Source: Agroathelia rolfsii (lineage: Eukaryota; Basidiomycota; Agaricomycetes; Amylocorticiales; Amylocorticiaceae). Taken from it: a stretch of DNA of 64,000 bases. A model generated the notes under the pieces. That model saw nothing but the letters and a program-made list of their open reading frames with translations. It had not been told where the DNA came from and ran no database searches. Location of the stretch: the NCBI GenBank assembly GCA_018343915.1, contig JABRWF010000007.1:744001-808000 (forward strand), written 5' to 3'. Made by a program: the position numbers and the translations under genes. Shown here in pieces: positions 33,816 through 44,103 of this stretch (its first letter is position 1; each line of letters begins with the position of its first letter).

Positions 33816-35418
33816 TGTTAGAATGGGCAATCCATGCCTCGATGGGAGTGACGGAGTCACAGTCACGCGGAGCGTGACTGTAATATGTAGCTACGGATTT
33901 TTGTAGTAGTTACTCTATTCGTTTGTCCGCATACCGCGTCCAAGTACAAGGACAAGCGTAATGCAATCTTGCTTTTGACTCATTACTGGCTGGCTTGCTT
34001 TTCTCACACAAACAAATCCGTGTAGCAGCACGTAAAATTGCATTTCTCCTGGTCACTCAATAGACAAATGGCCGTCTGACCAGGCAGCGAGCCGCGAGTT
34101 TCTGCAGCCCCGGGCTTTCATTAGCTCCTAGGGAGCTCTCTCATGTGCATGAAGTCAGCAACGCGATCGAAATCTAAGGACCCACCCAGCGTCAGGCCAC
34201 TGGCCAATAGACTCACGACAACATGCATGAACCGGACAGCAATGAGCTGTCGGCGGATAACAGGCCTCCGGATTCCATGAGAGAATCTCGGAGGGACGGG
34301 TAACCGCCACGATAAGGCGTTGTCGGAGCTGGCGAGGAGCCAGTGTAGGGTTTTGCATACCCACCGGAGTAGGCATAACAGGAGGGGATTTGCACGGGGA
34401 TTCAGGAAGACCCCTGAATCAGGGCAACGAATTCGACACGCACGCACGCATACGCACATACACACACACTCGCACACCAGTAATGCCGTTAGGGGGGTGC
34501 CGATGCACCCTACCTCTTTGTTCATTCACCCGAGGGCTCAGCATGAGCATAGTCAAATTCACCACCCAACAAACATGCACGAAATGGTGGCAAACATGTC
34601 CACCACCATGCCGTGCAATCTGCCATCCAGAGGCATTGAGCCACGGGACCGTACCAGCCGTAGAAGACGAGCAACAGGACAACACTATGATGGATCACAA
34701 CCCCAGGATGAGCACGAACCCGCCGTCAAGAGGCATTGAGCCGCGAGGACCGTCCCAGCCGCAAAGACGAGCAATGGGACAACACCGCGATGGATCACAA
34801 CCCATAGGACGAGCACGGACACCAGGGGGTGCCAGGCACAACGGCAACGGCCATTCCGTCGTTGTGCAATCATTTTCATTTGCTCAACATCACCCAGCCC
34901 CGGGCTATCGAGCCAAACGCGCGAAGACCAAACCCGCTGCATTTAGCTCAACACAAACAACAAGTCCGGCATAGCACCAGCAACCAGAAGGTGCCGGCAC
35001 ATGCAGGAATTAACCGCCACGGCCCAATCGCGCGCGCACGGCTGCCACGATTTCTGTTTTGGATTTTCGGGCGCAAGTGGTATCTTGCACTTTTTCATTT
35101 CTTTCTCTTCATTCTCATTTCTTATTGCATACACTACTCTACCTACATCTACACTACCTACATAGGATTTTCTTTTCTCTTTGGTTGGATTTCCTTTGGG
35201 TTTGATTGCAAGGATTGAGGGGGTGTGTTAGAATGGGCAATCCATGCCTCGATGGGAGTGACGGAGTCACAGTCACACTCCGCGTGACTGTAATATGTAG
35301 CTACGGATTTTTGTAGTAGTTACTCTATTCGTTTGTCCGCGTACCGCGTCCAAGTACAAGGACAAGCGTAATGCAATCTTGCTTTTGACTCATTACTGGC
35401 TGGCTCGCTTTACTCACA
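33816..35418 (+). mobile_element. TRIM-like non-autonomous LTR element
   Basis: Two 193-bp LTRs (33816-34008 and 35226-35418) beginning TGTTAGAAT and ending CTCACA, with a perfect TSD cctct (33811-33815, 35419-35423) in element F. The 1217-bp interior has no pol domains. A purine tract (GGATTGAGGGGGTG) precedes the right LTR. The interior carries a tandem duplication of about 105 bp near 34620-34830 (GAGGCATTGAGCC units) and open frames of uncertain meaning. The LTR ends look copia-like. Each LTR has a palindrome CAGTCAC/GTGACTG whose 7-nt loop is in opposite orientation in the two LTRs. Confidence 0.85.
34390..34974 (+). other. Open frame inside the TRIM-like element, function unknown
   Basis: A 194-codon frame (MHGDSGRPLNQG...) that includes the internal tandem duplication, seen as the repeated PSRGIEPR... 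units. It is rich in H, R, P and T and has no recognisable domain or compositional sign of a real protein. Other frames across the duplication are also open. I list it because it is the longest open frame of the element, not because I believe it is translated. Confidence 0.15.
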
Positions 35419-37188
35419 CCTCTCTGAGTTCCGATTCACTATCTCTTATCTCCGAGGTTCTGAAAACGGCCGAGCAGACCCCCTTTCCCGACGACCTGAT
35501 TTCCAGAAAACAGATGAAGAAGATAATCTCGACCAGGTAGTCTTGGACCCTAAATTATTCCGAATCAACGCTGCCAGAAGAGGCCATGTGGAAATACAAG
35601 GGGAAAAGAACATCTTGGACCGCATTCGAAGTAAGGGAAGGGATGCAGAAATTGCAAACGCTTTAGGAATAGTTAAAGAACTCGGCCTAGTTAAACTGCA
35701 GAAAGGGTTAGAGGAATGGAACGAGGAAAATAGCCTGATTCTACACTTAGGAAAAGTTTACGTACCACGAGATACTACCCTTCGCAATGATATTATCCAG
35801 TTACACCACGACGTTCCGTCAGCTGGTTACCCAGGTCGTCACAAAACTCTAGAACTAGTTTCTAGAAACTATTGGTGGCCAGAACTCACAAAAGCGATCA
35901 ATGATTACATGTCCTCATGCCCCAGCTATCTCGCAACCAAAACCTCTAGATCAATGCCTGTGGGACCTCTAGCACCCCTGCCCACTCCCGAGCAACCATG
36001 GGAACATATCACCTCCGATATGATTGTCAAGCTCCCCCAGTCACAAGGCTTTAATTCTATTCTAGTAGTTGTGGATAGGCTAACGAAGATGTGTCACCTA
36101 ATACCCTGTGTAGAAGCAATTACAGCCTCGGAAATGGCAGACCTTTACTTAGCCCACGTATTCCAGCTTCACGGCCTACCACGACAATGGACTTCAGACC
36201 GAGGACCCCAGTTTGCCAGAAAAGTAATGAGGGAAATTCACAAGCAATTGGATATCAAGACCTCTCTATCCACTGCTTATCACCCCCAATCGGATGGGCA
36301 AACCAAACAACTCAATCAGGAAGTCGAGGTATACCTCTGAAATTACGTCTCGCATTGCCAAGATAACTGGGCAGGGCTCCTTCCGCTAGCCGAATTCACA
36401 TTGAACAACCGACAACAAGTGTTAATAGGTGCTTCTCCATTCGAGATGAATTACGGCTTCTCCCCTCAAATGAACCTTACAACGGCAACAATCCCTAATA
36501 CAAAAGGAGCACAATTGTGGACGGAAAAGGTCAAGGAACTTCAGGAAGACGCTAAAGCAGCCCTGGACCACGCAGCTAGCCAAATGAAGTACTTCTTCGA
36601 CAAACACGTAGCAGAGGTCCCAAAATACGCTGTTGGAAACAAGGTATGGTTAAGCACAGAAAACATCAAATTGGCTCAACCCTCAAAAAAGCTGTCAGCC
36701 AAATGGATTGGTCCCTACAAAATAACTGAGCTTGTGGGGGAACGAGCAGTTCGGCTCGCTATCCCAAAGAGATGGACAATCCATGATGTCTTCCATATCT
36801 CCCTGATCAAACCACATGTTCAGGTAGAATCCAGGCCACTTGCCCCTATCCCCGAAGTCATCAAAATAGAAGGAGAAGAAGAGCACGAAGTTCTGCGCAT
36901 TAAGGATAGCTGGTTAAGCCTGAGGACAAAGAAATTGGAATACCTGGTCAAATGGAAAGGATACCCAGGAGAAGATTTGTGGGAAAAAGAAACAAATATC
37001 ACCAATGCTCCATGACTGATCAAGGACTTCCACAAAAAGAACCCCAAAGTACCTAAACACCTTTTGGCTGCAGTCTTTGCGGATCTCCCCTTTCGACCAA
37101 TTGAAAATTTCACAGAAACTTCAGAAAGGATTGGAGGAACATGGGAACTTGGGATATTCCGGAGGAAATCCCCTTAAGAAGGGGGTAA

Positions 37189-38270
37189 TGTCATGAGAAG
37201 GGAAATTTTGCGGATTTTTCGAGTATTTTCGTGTAATATTCGGACCAGTATTTATGAAGTTATGATATTTTCCTTTCCTTTTCTTATTTTTCCTTATAAA
37301 AATTACCCCTTAGGGCGTGGACTGTGGGCAGTGCAGTGGTCATGTGATTGGCCCTCACGTGTTTCCAAGCCGTATGTCACAGGAGTAATCTCGGGGCTGT
37401 GCGCGCTTCCATTTCATCATTTGCGCACAGCCTAGGAACACAGCCTTCCTTCCCCTGAACAATTCCTAACAGTTACCGGTACTGGTCCGGAAACGGATCT
37501 CCACACAGATGCCCGGTGGAGTTAGGGTAAACGTTCTTCCCCTACATTGCCACTCTTATGCTTCTATTCCCCTCTGCGCACAGACCATCCATGCTGCGCA
37601 CGGACCATTCTATAGTAGTATAAATAGTGCATGTAACTTGTCCTGAAGAGCTCAGCTTTGACCTCTTTGCCTTCAGGCAAGTAACCAAGGTTTATATTGT
37701 TAGAATTTGGATTCCATTTGTTCCTCGCTGTCGAGCTAAAGCAAGGAATGTACCTTTTTCCTCCCTTCTCCATTTCTTACCATATATGCTCTTTATTTGT
37801 TTCACTCTTGGTTCATTTTGGGTATAAATACATGTATTGGCTAACTACGATACAACATGCGTTTGTTAGCAATTTATCCCCCATATCCCCCATAGCTGAG
37901 CTCGCGAATTCAACATATATTCATTAAGTAGATTACTAATAAGAAATCTTTGCCTTCAGGGTATAACTCTCAGGCCTAGGCCTCAGTCCTAGCCCCTCCC
38001 CTTTTCCCTCTCTCCCTCTCTATCCTTTACTAGGAGGTGGTGCAAATCCCCTCAAAACATGTGCGTGTGAAACCCCATAAGAGCATTGATTACGCATAAG
38101 ATAAAAAAGTACCCGGACAGGCCTTTAATAAATTCAAGGTCCTGTTATCTGTGGGAACACTTGTGCATAGGTACTTCAAGTATTTAGTGTTAAGAGTGTA
38201 TTATTTGATTTAGTGCACAAGTAGGCACCACACGCCCAACGTCATGAAGTCAAGGAGTATACCCTTGACA
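37189..38270 (+). repeat. 3' LTR of element F, with nested solo LTR
   Basis: TGTCATGAG...CCCTTGACA, 859 bp net after removing the 37698-37915 insertion. The right flank acggt pairs with the flank of the displaced 5' LTR (3563-3567). The repeat-flanked intron-like segment is split by the copia-like insertion. Confidence 0.92.
37698..37915 (+). repeat. Copia-like solo LTR, 218 bp
   Basis: TGTTAGAATTTGG...AATTCAACA with a perfect TSD tatat (37693-37697, 37916-37920) inside LTR F. It is a different subfamily from the 193-bp TRIM LTR. Confidence 0.88.
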
Positions 38271-38296
38271 ACGGTGGTCCATCCTTTGGCTGGCAT
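38271..38296 (-). pseudogene. Displaced start codon and first codons of the broken DUF6534-like gene
   Basis: On the minus strand, ATG at 38296-38294 begins M-P-A-K-G-W-T-T and runs into the TSD accgt at the end of element F. Removing F and one TSD copy joins this in frame to 3568 onwards (V-T-P-L-P-V...), giving a 227-nt exon 1 ending in phase 2 as in the paralogs. Known: an insertion plus inversion can separate gene parts. Inferred: that this ATG was the authentic start. Confidence 0.7.
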
Positions 38297-38668
38297 ATCG
38301 ATTTAATTTTCAGAGCCAGGAACAAATTGCTTTAAGTGTAGTCAGCTAGGTGGAATGTCCGAGACGAATTCGAAGGTATTGAGGGGCCTGGCTCAGAGAG
38401 ACAATCAACTATTAAGAGTAGCCAGCATGGCCGTAGTTCAGATTGATTGGGAGAGCTTTATATGATTGTTGGAAGTTGGGATAGTAGTGAAAAATATAAA
38501 GCACAGGGCAGTTTAACGCCATTACAACCTGAATACCAGTAGTCTTGGCACAAATTATAGTAGAGTTTAATTTGATAGCTTTAGAATTGATTTTCGAAAC
38601 TTTACGTGCATTTTTTTCTGATGAGAGGCAGTCATTGTTGTAATCAGAAGAATTCACACTCTAGTAAT
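38297..38668. other. Ancestral upstream flank of the broken gene
   Basis: No coding or repeat signal recognised. By the inversion model this was the promoter side (minus strand) of the broken DUF6534-like gene. Confidence 0.4.
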
Positions 38669-38740
38669 GGCAAGATAGCTCAGTTGGTAGAGCACCTGTA
38701 TATATAATGGGAGGCCCTGGGTTCAATTCCTAGTCTAGCC
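38669..38740 (+). tRNA. tRNA-like gene, apparent anticodon ATA (Tyr?)
   Basis: 72 nt fold as a cloverleaf: acceptor GGCAAGA/TCTAGCC with one A-A mismatch, D arm GCTC/GAGC, anticodon arm CCTGT/ATGGG with a 7-nt loop ATATATA, T arm CTGGG/CCTAG with TTCAATT. The A box (TAGCTCAGTTGG) and B box (GGTTCAATTCC) are good, and TTTT follows three bases after the 3' end. Odd points are ATA as the anticodon, a pyrimidine at position 37, and two G-T pairs in the anticodon stem. It may be a pseudogene or a tRNA-derived repeat head. Confidence 0.5.
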
Positions 38741-39071
38741 AATTTTCTAGTTTTATCAGTCATCTGTATTAGAAGATATCAATATGTAAAACTGAACAGC
38801 CATCTTGGCCCTCTTATTAGAATCGGAGGCCCAGCGTGACGAATTGTAAAGTGTCTCCTATGGCACTTATAGAGGTCGGTCTGCATGAGGGTGAGTCGGA
38901 AAATTCACCATTGCAAATTTGCAATTGATTACACATGGTGACAATTTATTTGAGTGTGAAGTTGTCCTTCAAGTTGATGCCAGTGACACTTACAGTTCAG
39001 ATCCTGTGATGACGTGGAAATAAATTCTAATGGACCTCCGAGTTAGTGGCCAGACTAAGGCTAGGCCAGTA

Positions 39072-40856
39072 CAGTCAAACTCCTCTGAGGTTATGACCAC
39101 CCTAACACTCTAGGGTTTTCAAAAGAAAAATGTCGTTTTTACCAATCTTTTGACAAACCCCTCTACTTTGAATAAAGGATTAGGTGAAAATATCTGATTA
39201 TGTGACCTACTCTTCTGTCAAAATATGATCACGTGGTTAATAAATGTTAGTGGTAATGGGTGTAATGTAGACTACTTGTAGTCCACTAGTTACCTATAGA
39301 AAAGACTACAAACTTACTTGTTAGAAAAGTTGAGGTCTGTTGTTATAAGTTAAAAGGCAATAAAACCTATTTGAGAAAGCGGTTAGTAACTTTATTACAC
39401 CTAAGATAAGACTATGTTATCTAGCCAGTGTCTTGTAAGAACACTTACTTTGTACTCCTTTAGAGTAAGGCTTTGATAACTTGTCTCTGTAGACTTTGTA
39501 AGTCTGTAAAGTGAAGTTAGTATATGAGCTAGTCCTTAGACTATTTAACTCACTTATTTCTGATGAAATAACTTGTCATTTCCAGCCGATTTCGCTGGTG
39601 CTTATATAATACAAAATATTCTAATTTCTACAAGATTAGTAAGCTATTCCTGCGCTTATCTAATCCGCTTAGTAAGAAAAGTTGCTTACAAATCTGCTTA
39701 TAAATCAGCTTAGTAATATTCCTATTTGCTGAATAATATGCTTGGTAAGCAGTTTGTGCGCTTGGTAAGCAATCTGTGTGCTTAGTCAGTAATTTGTATA
39801 GTATTAGTAAGTAAAGATGTCCATTTATCTCAATATCCTATTATTAGATCTGTATTAGTAATATTTTATAAACATTACTAATATCATGGGCTTGCTTAGT
39901 AAATATTTTGGTAATTTATAAGCAAGGATCTAGGGCGTGAAAAATCAATTAGTAATATTCACGATGGATGTTGAGAAATGAATATTTAAATGGAATTGTT
40001 TAATATTTATGGAAAAGATATTCAGAATTGATAAAGTCAAGTGACTTTAGATAAGATAATCTTATCTCTGATAAGATTAGATATAATGGAATATCGAAAA
40101 TATTAAATAAATGGATATAAATGAATATATGCATATTATTTCAATGAATATATGCATGTAAAGAATTGTTAATATCTCAACAACGAACGGTTGTAAAATC
40201 ATGAAATAAATAATCATGTATGATATGATGTTAGAGGATTATTTGAAGTATTCATTGGAATTATTGGAAAGATATGAAGACTGTAAATATTCAATCTTTC
40301 AATAGTGGTACTTGCTTTTACCGATCATTTTACTCAAAGTAAGGTGGTTAGTAGAAGTATTAGTAGAAATGGGGCTTTCCCCCGGAAAAATCCGCAGTGT
40401 ATAATTATAGGATCATAAATACCCTAAAGGCACGCTTCTTCCAATTTTTCTTATGGAGTAGGGCGTATTTTCTTACCCTGCCGACATATTGCCTTATAAA
40501 GCAGTAATCGTGTCGGTTTTATCTTATTAAGCTCAACCGGCATATGCACTCAAGCTTACTTTTATCGCAAGTCTTCTAAGAGCATATTATCCTTTCACTC
40601 CGGTGTTTTCCAGGGAAAATCCCCATTTCTACCAATACTTCCACCAACTACCTTACTTTGGGTAAAAGGAAAAGGCAATCATCACGTGACCTCATTTCAG
40701 CAGAGAACAGGTCACGTGGTTATCATTTCCTACTAAATTCTTTATCCGAAGTAGAGGGGTTTGTCAAAAGATCGGTAAAAACGACATTTTTCTTTTGAAA
40801 ACCCCAGAGTGTTTGCTTGGCATCATCAATTATATGATCTCAGAGGAGTTCAACTG
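39072..40856. mobile_element. Fold-back TA-flanked DNA element (pogo-like MITE), nested
   Basis: Ends TA|CAGTCAAACTCCTCTGAG ... CTCAGAGGAGTTCAACTG|TA. Arms of about 250 bp pair over most of their length: the left block TTCAAAAGAAAAATGTCG at 39118 has its complement near 40780, and inner blocks 40345-40400 and 40610-40670 also pair. The element is about 0.71 kb without the nested repeat I (39238-40304). There is no transposase. The TA target and CAGT(C) ends resemble Tc1/mariner/pogo MITEs. Confidence 0.8.
39238..40304. repeat. Unclassified repeat I, copy 2
   Basis: 1067 bp, TAATAAATGTTAGTGG...CTTTCAATA, with TSD gtggt (39233-39237, 40305-40309) inside the left arm of the fold-back element. 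It is very similar to copy 1 at 24542-25598, differing by scattered substitutions and short indels. Confidence 0.85.
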
Positions 40857-40861
40857 TAGTA

Positions 40862-41254
40862 CAGTCAAAAAGTCCTATGATCGGTAACACTAAGGGTTAC
40901 AGGACTTTATACAAGTATAACGAAAATAACACATTCCGGCGCAAGGTTCTGCCGTTTACCAAAACCGGTTAGATGATACCTAGTTTATCAATGCATGGGA
41001 TAAAGTACCTACCACAGGCTGCTTCTGCCTATCAAGGTTACAGAGTCACTAAGCTGCAAGCACAGCAATACTTAGTCACGTTACCATTTTAAGGCAAAGC
41101 TTTGCATGGCATTTGTATAGATCTGCCTTATATGGCATCCGGTTCCACGTCATTGGTAAAATATGACTTTAGGTGTTCCCAGCTCTGCATACGAACTTGG
41201 GAAATGAAAGAAGCATGGATTTTGAGCGAGTAGGACTTTAGGCAAGTTCGACTG
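40862..41254. mobile_element. TA-flanked MITE, 393 bp
   Basis: TA|CAGTCAAAAAGTCCTATG ... TAGGACTTTAGGCAAGTTCGACTG|TA. Terminal repeats are imperfect (CAGTC.AA and AAGTCCTA blocks). No ORF. It lies 5 bp from the previous fold-back element. Confidence 0.6.
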
Positions 41255-41259
41255 TACTA

Positions 41260-41591
41260 TAGTCAAACCTGGACATGACACTATAAAGTCATAACCCATT
41301 TCAAGTTAGGGCATATTTATCACCCACTCCCGGGTTGGTATGCTGCCGTATGCAGGACACTGTCCAATGTTCGATAATTCCTCCAAGTCATAGCCCTGTA
41401 AAGTAACATTTAAGCCATTACTATCCTATTCAACCACATCGGTGGTTTTCTCATCTGAAGAAGAGTGGTATTTCTGACCTGTGGGCTTGATTATACTTTT
41501 TGTACCAACCCACGTACAGTTATAACCTTTTTAAGCCATAACTTGAATGTCTTGGCACTACCGACCTCATGCCTTTATCCAGGCTTGACTG
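41260..41591. mobile_element. TA-flanked MITE, 332 bp
   Basis: TA|TAGTCAAACCTGGACATGAC ... TATCCAGGCTTGACTG|TA. Ends pair as (C/T)AGTCAA(A/G)CCTGGA; the first base is a likely C-to-T change. No ORF. Confidence 0.6.
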
Positions 41592-41593
41592 TA

Positions 41594-41699
41594 CCTAGAA
41601 CTCCTAACGGTTCAGATCCCGTCGGTTTGACTGAATTGAATTTCAATTTAACTCAATTGGTCAAACCGGCGGGATCCGATCCGTTAGGAGCTCTAACTG
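41594..41699. mobile_element. Miniature hairpin MITE, 106 bp
   Basis: Almost entirely one hairpin: CTCCTAACGG at 41601 pairs with CCGTTAGGAG at 41681-41690 and pairing continues towards the centre near 41645. The right end is CTAACTG|TA and the left TA (41592-41593) is shared with the preceding MITE. Confidence 0.6.
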
Positions 41700-41701
41700 T
41701 A

Positions 41702-42037
41702 ACTGACATTTACAAAAGCTGTGGGGCTTTCTCACGTCTTTCTCCGTATAGTACACGTCCGGTAATTTGTCTGAGTATCATTGAACAATGTTTTTGTTGA
41801 AATTACAGGGTTAAGCCGGTGCCAGGCTTGCCTATATATTTAATAGGTCTGATGATTGAATAAATAACCTTGCATCCCGACAACGAATTGGTGACACCGG
41901 CAGTCGGTAGGAACTAACTCTTTGGACTCAAGACAACAGTCGGTGCTCCCTGATATATCCGTCTGCGTCCCAATTAGCAACTTCAAACCTGGACAAGTCT
42001 TTATTTTCTCTGGGAGACGACGGGCTCAACAGCCAAA
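41702..42037. other. Upstream region of the first DUF6534-like gene
   Basis: No repeat recognised. A TATATATTTAA stretch near 41831 lies about 200 bp before the ATG at 42038. Likely promoter and 5' UTR. Confidence 0.35.
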
Positions 42038-43481
42038 ATGACAGAGGAACTCGCAGACTCAGGCAACCTTCCGCCCCCTGGCGCTGCCGTAGTCATGCTC
42101 TTGAGTCCCATGGTCATAGGCGTGATGACTGAACAGTTTTTACTGGGAATACTACTTTCTCAGGCAGTTATTTACTTTCGTTGTCACTTCAATACTGATA
42201 GTACCTTCTGCAGGTCGATTGCTACCTGTCTTACGGTCTCTACCGCGTTTCTGGGTATCCTGGATTTGTACGTCCAGCGGCTAGCACGGTGGCTCAGCAT
42301 TACGTCTTGTTTACATGCAAAACTCATCTTGTCGTCATTCAAAAGCATGGTGTTATATCACAGTCTCGTATCAGATTATGGTGACGATGAAAAATTCGAT
42401 CTCCAGTCCTGGATGAATTGGATGGGGCCAAGCGTAACGGCTTGGATAGCTTTCGTGGCACATATATTCTACATTTTTCGATGCTGGGCCGTCACACGTT
42501 CACTGCCCATTTGTGTACTTTTGGGAATTAGTGCGTTTTTTCAAGTCTGCTAACATTTATTCGTCTTACCCGCTGCATTTCGTCAGTTGCACTTAACTCT
42601 TTGGTATCCGGTATCACGTATGCTCATGCCTAAGTTTTGAGCATTTTATTTGATATAACATTTGCTCACTAAAGTTAACCCGTTTCTCTCTGTCAATTAG
42701 TGTCACTATATACTGCTTTATGGTTGGTCGGATGAGCAAAATTCCAGGCGTTGTTGTTCCAGCCACCATTTGGTTCACCTCAGTACATAAAATTTCTGCA
42801 TTTTGCATCTCTTTCTGACATAGTTGATTAGACAGGCGCATGTGACGTGGGTATCGCGTCTATTTTAGTATTCTATCTCTTGCGCAAAGAGAGAGTTTTG
42901 CGTAGTGCTGATGCCATGCTCTCTCGCTTGCGACGAACAACTGTTGAGACTGGGTCACTTACAGCTATATGTGCGCTACTGAACTTTATTCTCGTAAGTT
43001 GATTCTTCTCTGTTACTGATGGTTGCCAGTTTTAAGACAATCATATTAGCTTTCGATAATGCCTGAAAAAGGCTATGAGTGAGTCGTTTTGATGATAGTA
43101 ATATCAGCACCCGTTGCTGGCCATCTTGACTAATCTCCTTAATAGCATGATAATACAATATTCTACCTCTCACTTATACACAATATCAGTCCTATACACC
43201 CTGCTTGGTCGTCAGGATCTTCGTAACATTCTCAACGAGGGATCGGGCTCATTTGTTACTGAATTTCAAACCTCGTTCCTGGCAGCAGGCGTTCTATCAA
43301 CGGTATGTTCAATGGGCTCCTCACCCACCTCCATGCTCATACATCTGTTCAAAAATAGTCTTCACTAGACAATCGCGTCAATGGTAAAATACCCAGACTA
43401 AGAACCAATGCATCGAAGGCTATTATGCATGATCGCAGATCAGGAGTTGGACAACCCCAAGAACCTGAGGACAACGTGTAG
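42038..43481 (+). CDS. DUF6534-like seven-helix membrane protein 1
   Basis: Eight exons: 42038-42267, 42346-42530, 42587-42617, 42701-42782, 42832-42993, 43050-43078, 43146-43302, 43359-43481; total 999 nt, 332 aa. All introns are GT-AG, 49-83 nt, and every phase closes. Hydrophobic segments: about 18-47 (LLSPMVIGVM...), 58-77, 93-125 region (TAWIAFVAHIFYIFRCWAV), 128-155, 168-198, 210-235, 240-260. The 29-nt exon 6 encodes LSIMPEKGY. The C-terminal tail (SSLDNRVNG...EPEDNV) is hydrophilic and probably cytosolic. No catalytic motif is visible; the family has no established function that I know of. It is the first of a tandem array with 44104, 47601, 49762 and 59179. Confidence 0.85.
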
Positions 43482-44103
43482 AAATTGACCAGTAACTAAA
43501 ATTGCATACAAGGTACTGATATTCTCACCTACTGCAATGGCAGTGTATTATGCAGCTCGCGTTAGCGTCCTGTATCATAACAGATACAATACACAAAGAA
43601 GTGATGGGGCCATACTAGTGCCAGTAGGATCAACCAGGAGACACATTGATAGTAGCATGCCTTGGTTTCATGTTTGGATATGACCGACGCAAAGACTCGT
43701 CAATATTTCATCGTCAACAAAAGGCTAAAATTTCAAGTTGATCATCTGAACGGCTCTTGGAGTTCACTTGGCGGAAGTTCCTGACGCGGCATGCTCTTCT
43801 CCGCATACAAACTCAAACTCCGAGATTTTGGTCTAAGACTCGGACTCTGAGAGGAATTTTAGAGTGCTCTGAGAGGATTCTTTAACGTAATAGAGCCAAG
43901 CTATTCATTTCAACCCTGCATCCAACGACGTGTTGAGAATGTCGGCGCTGTCTTCAGTGACCGATTACTAGGATTCTGAGCCCTGAGTCCCCTGACTCAT
44001 CCTTAAAACTGTCTCCACCGCCTCGACTTAACGACCTCAACAGCTGGATTTCGGATACACATCTCTTCTTGGTATACGGTGGAAATTTGGATCATAATCT
44101 ACA
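43482..44103. other. Intergenic, array genes 1-2
   Basis: No gene or repeat recognised; presumably the terminator of gene 1 and promoter of gene 2. Confidence 0.4.

Larger units (their letters stand above)
31141..37175 (+). pseudogene. Element F pol polyprotein (interrupted)
   Basis: Entered by a -1 shift at 31144-31150. Protease is MIDSGASSSF (about 31315), followed by LTR H. RT runs 32510-33298 (FIPKKNGSLRPVQDY, LRWGFNNIQI, TFGLCNTPAT, YIDDIIIG) and RNase H about 33300-33815 (WTDHKNLEYW). After the TRIM-like insertion come the integrase HHCC domain (one expected cysteine is Y in CPSYLA) and the core ITSDMIVKLP, WTSDRGPQFAR, SDGQTKQLNQE. A chromodomain near 36880-37000 (EYLVKWKGYPGEDLWE) follows. 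In-frame stops: TAG 33296-33298, TAG near 33421, TAA near 33506, TGA near 33787, TGA near 36338, TGA near 37014. Inactive. Confidence 0.88.
29482..38270 (+). mobile_element. Gypsy element F, leader end to 3' LTR
   Basis: This is the distal part of element F: remaining leader (29487-29686), gag, pol and 3' LTR. Its 5' LTR and first leader bases are at 3562-2654 on the minus strand because of the inversion. It is a chromodomain gypsy of a lineage related to family A (similar capsid, knuckle, slippery site and purine tract TTAAGAAGGGGG) but clearly diverged in sequence. It is interrupted by LTR H (31617-32494), a TRIM-like element (33816-35418) and a copia-like solo LTR in the 3' LTR. Confidence 0.87.
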
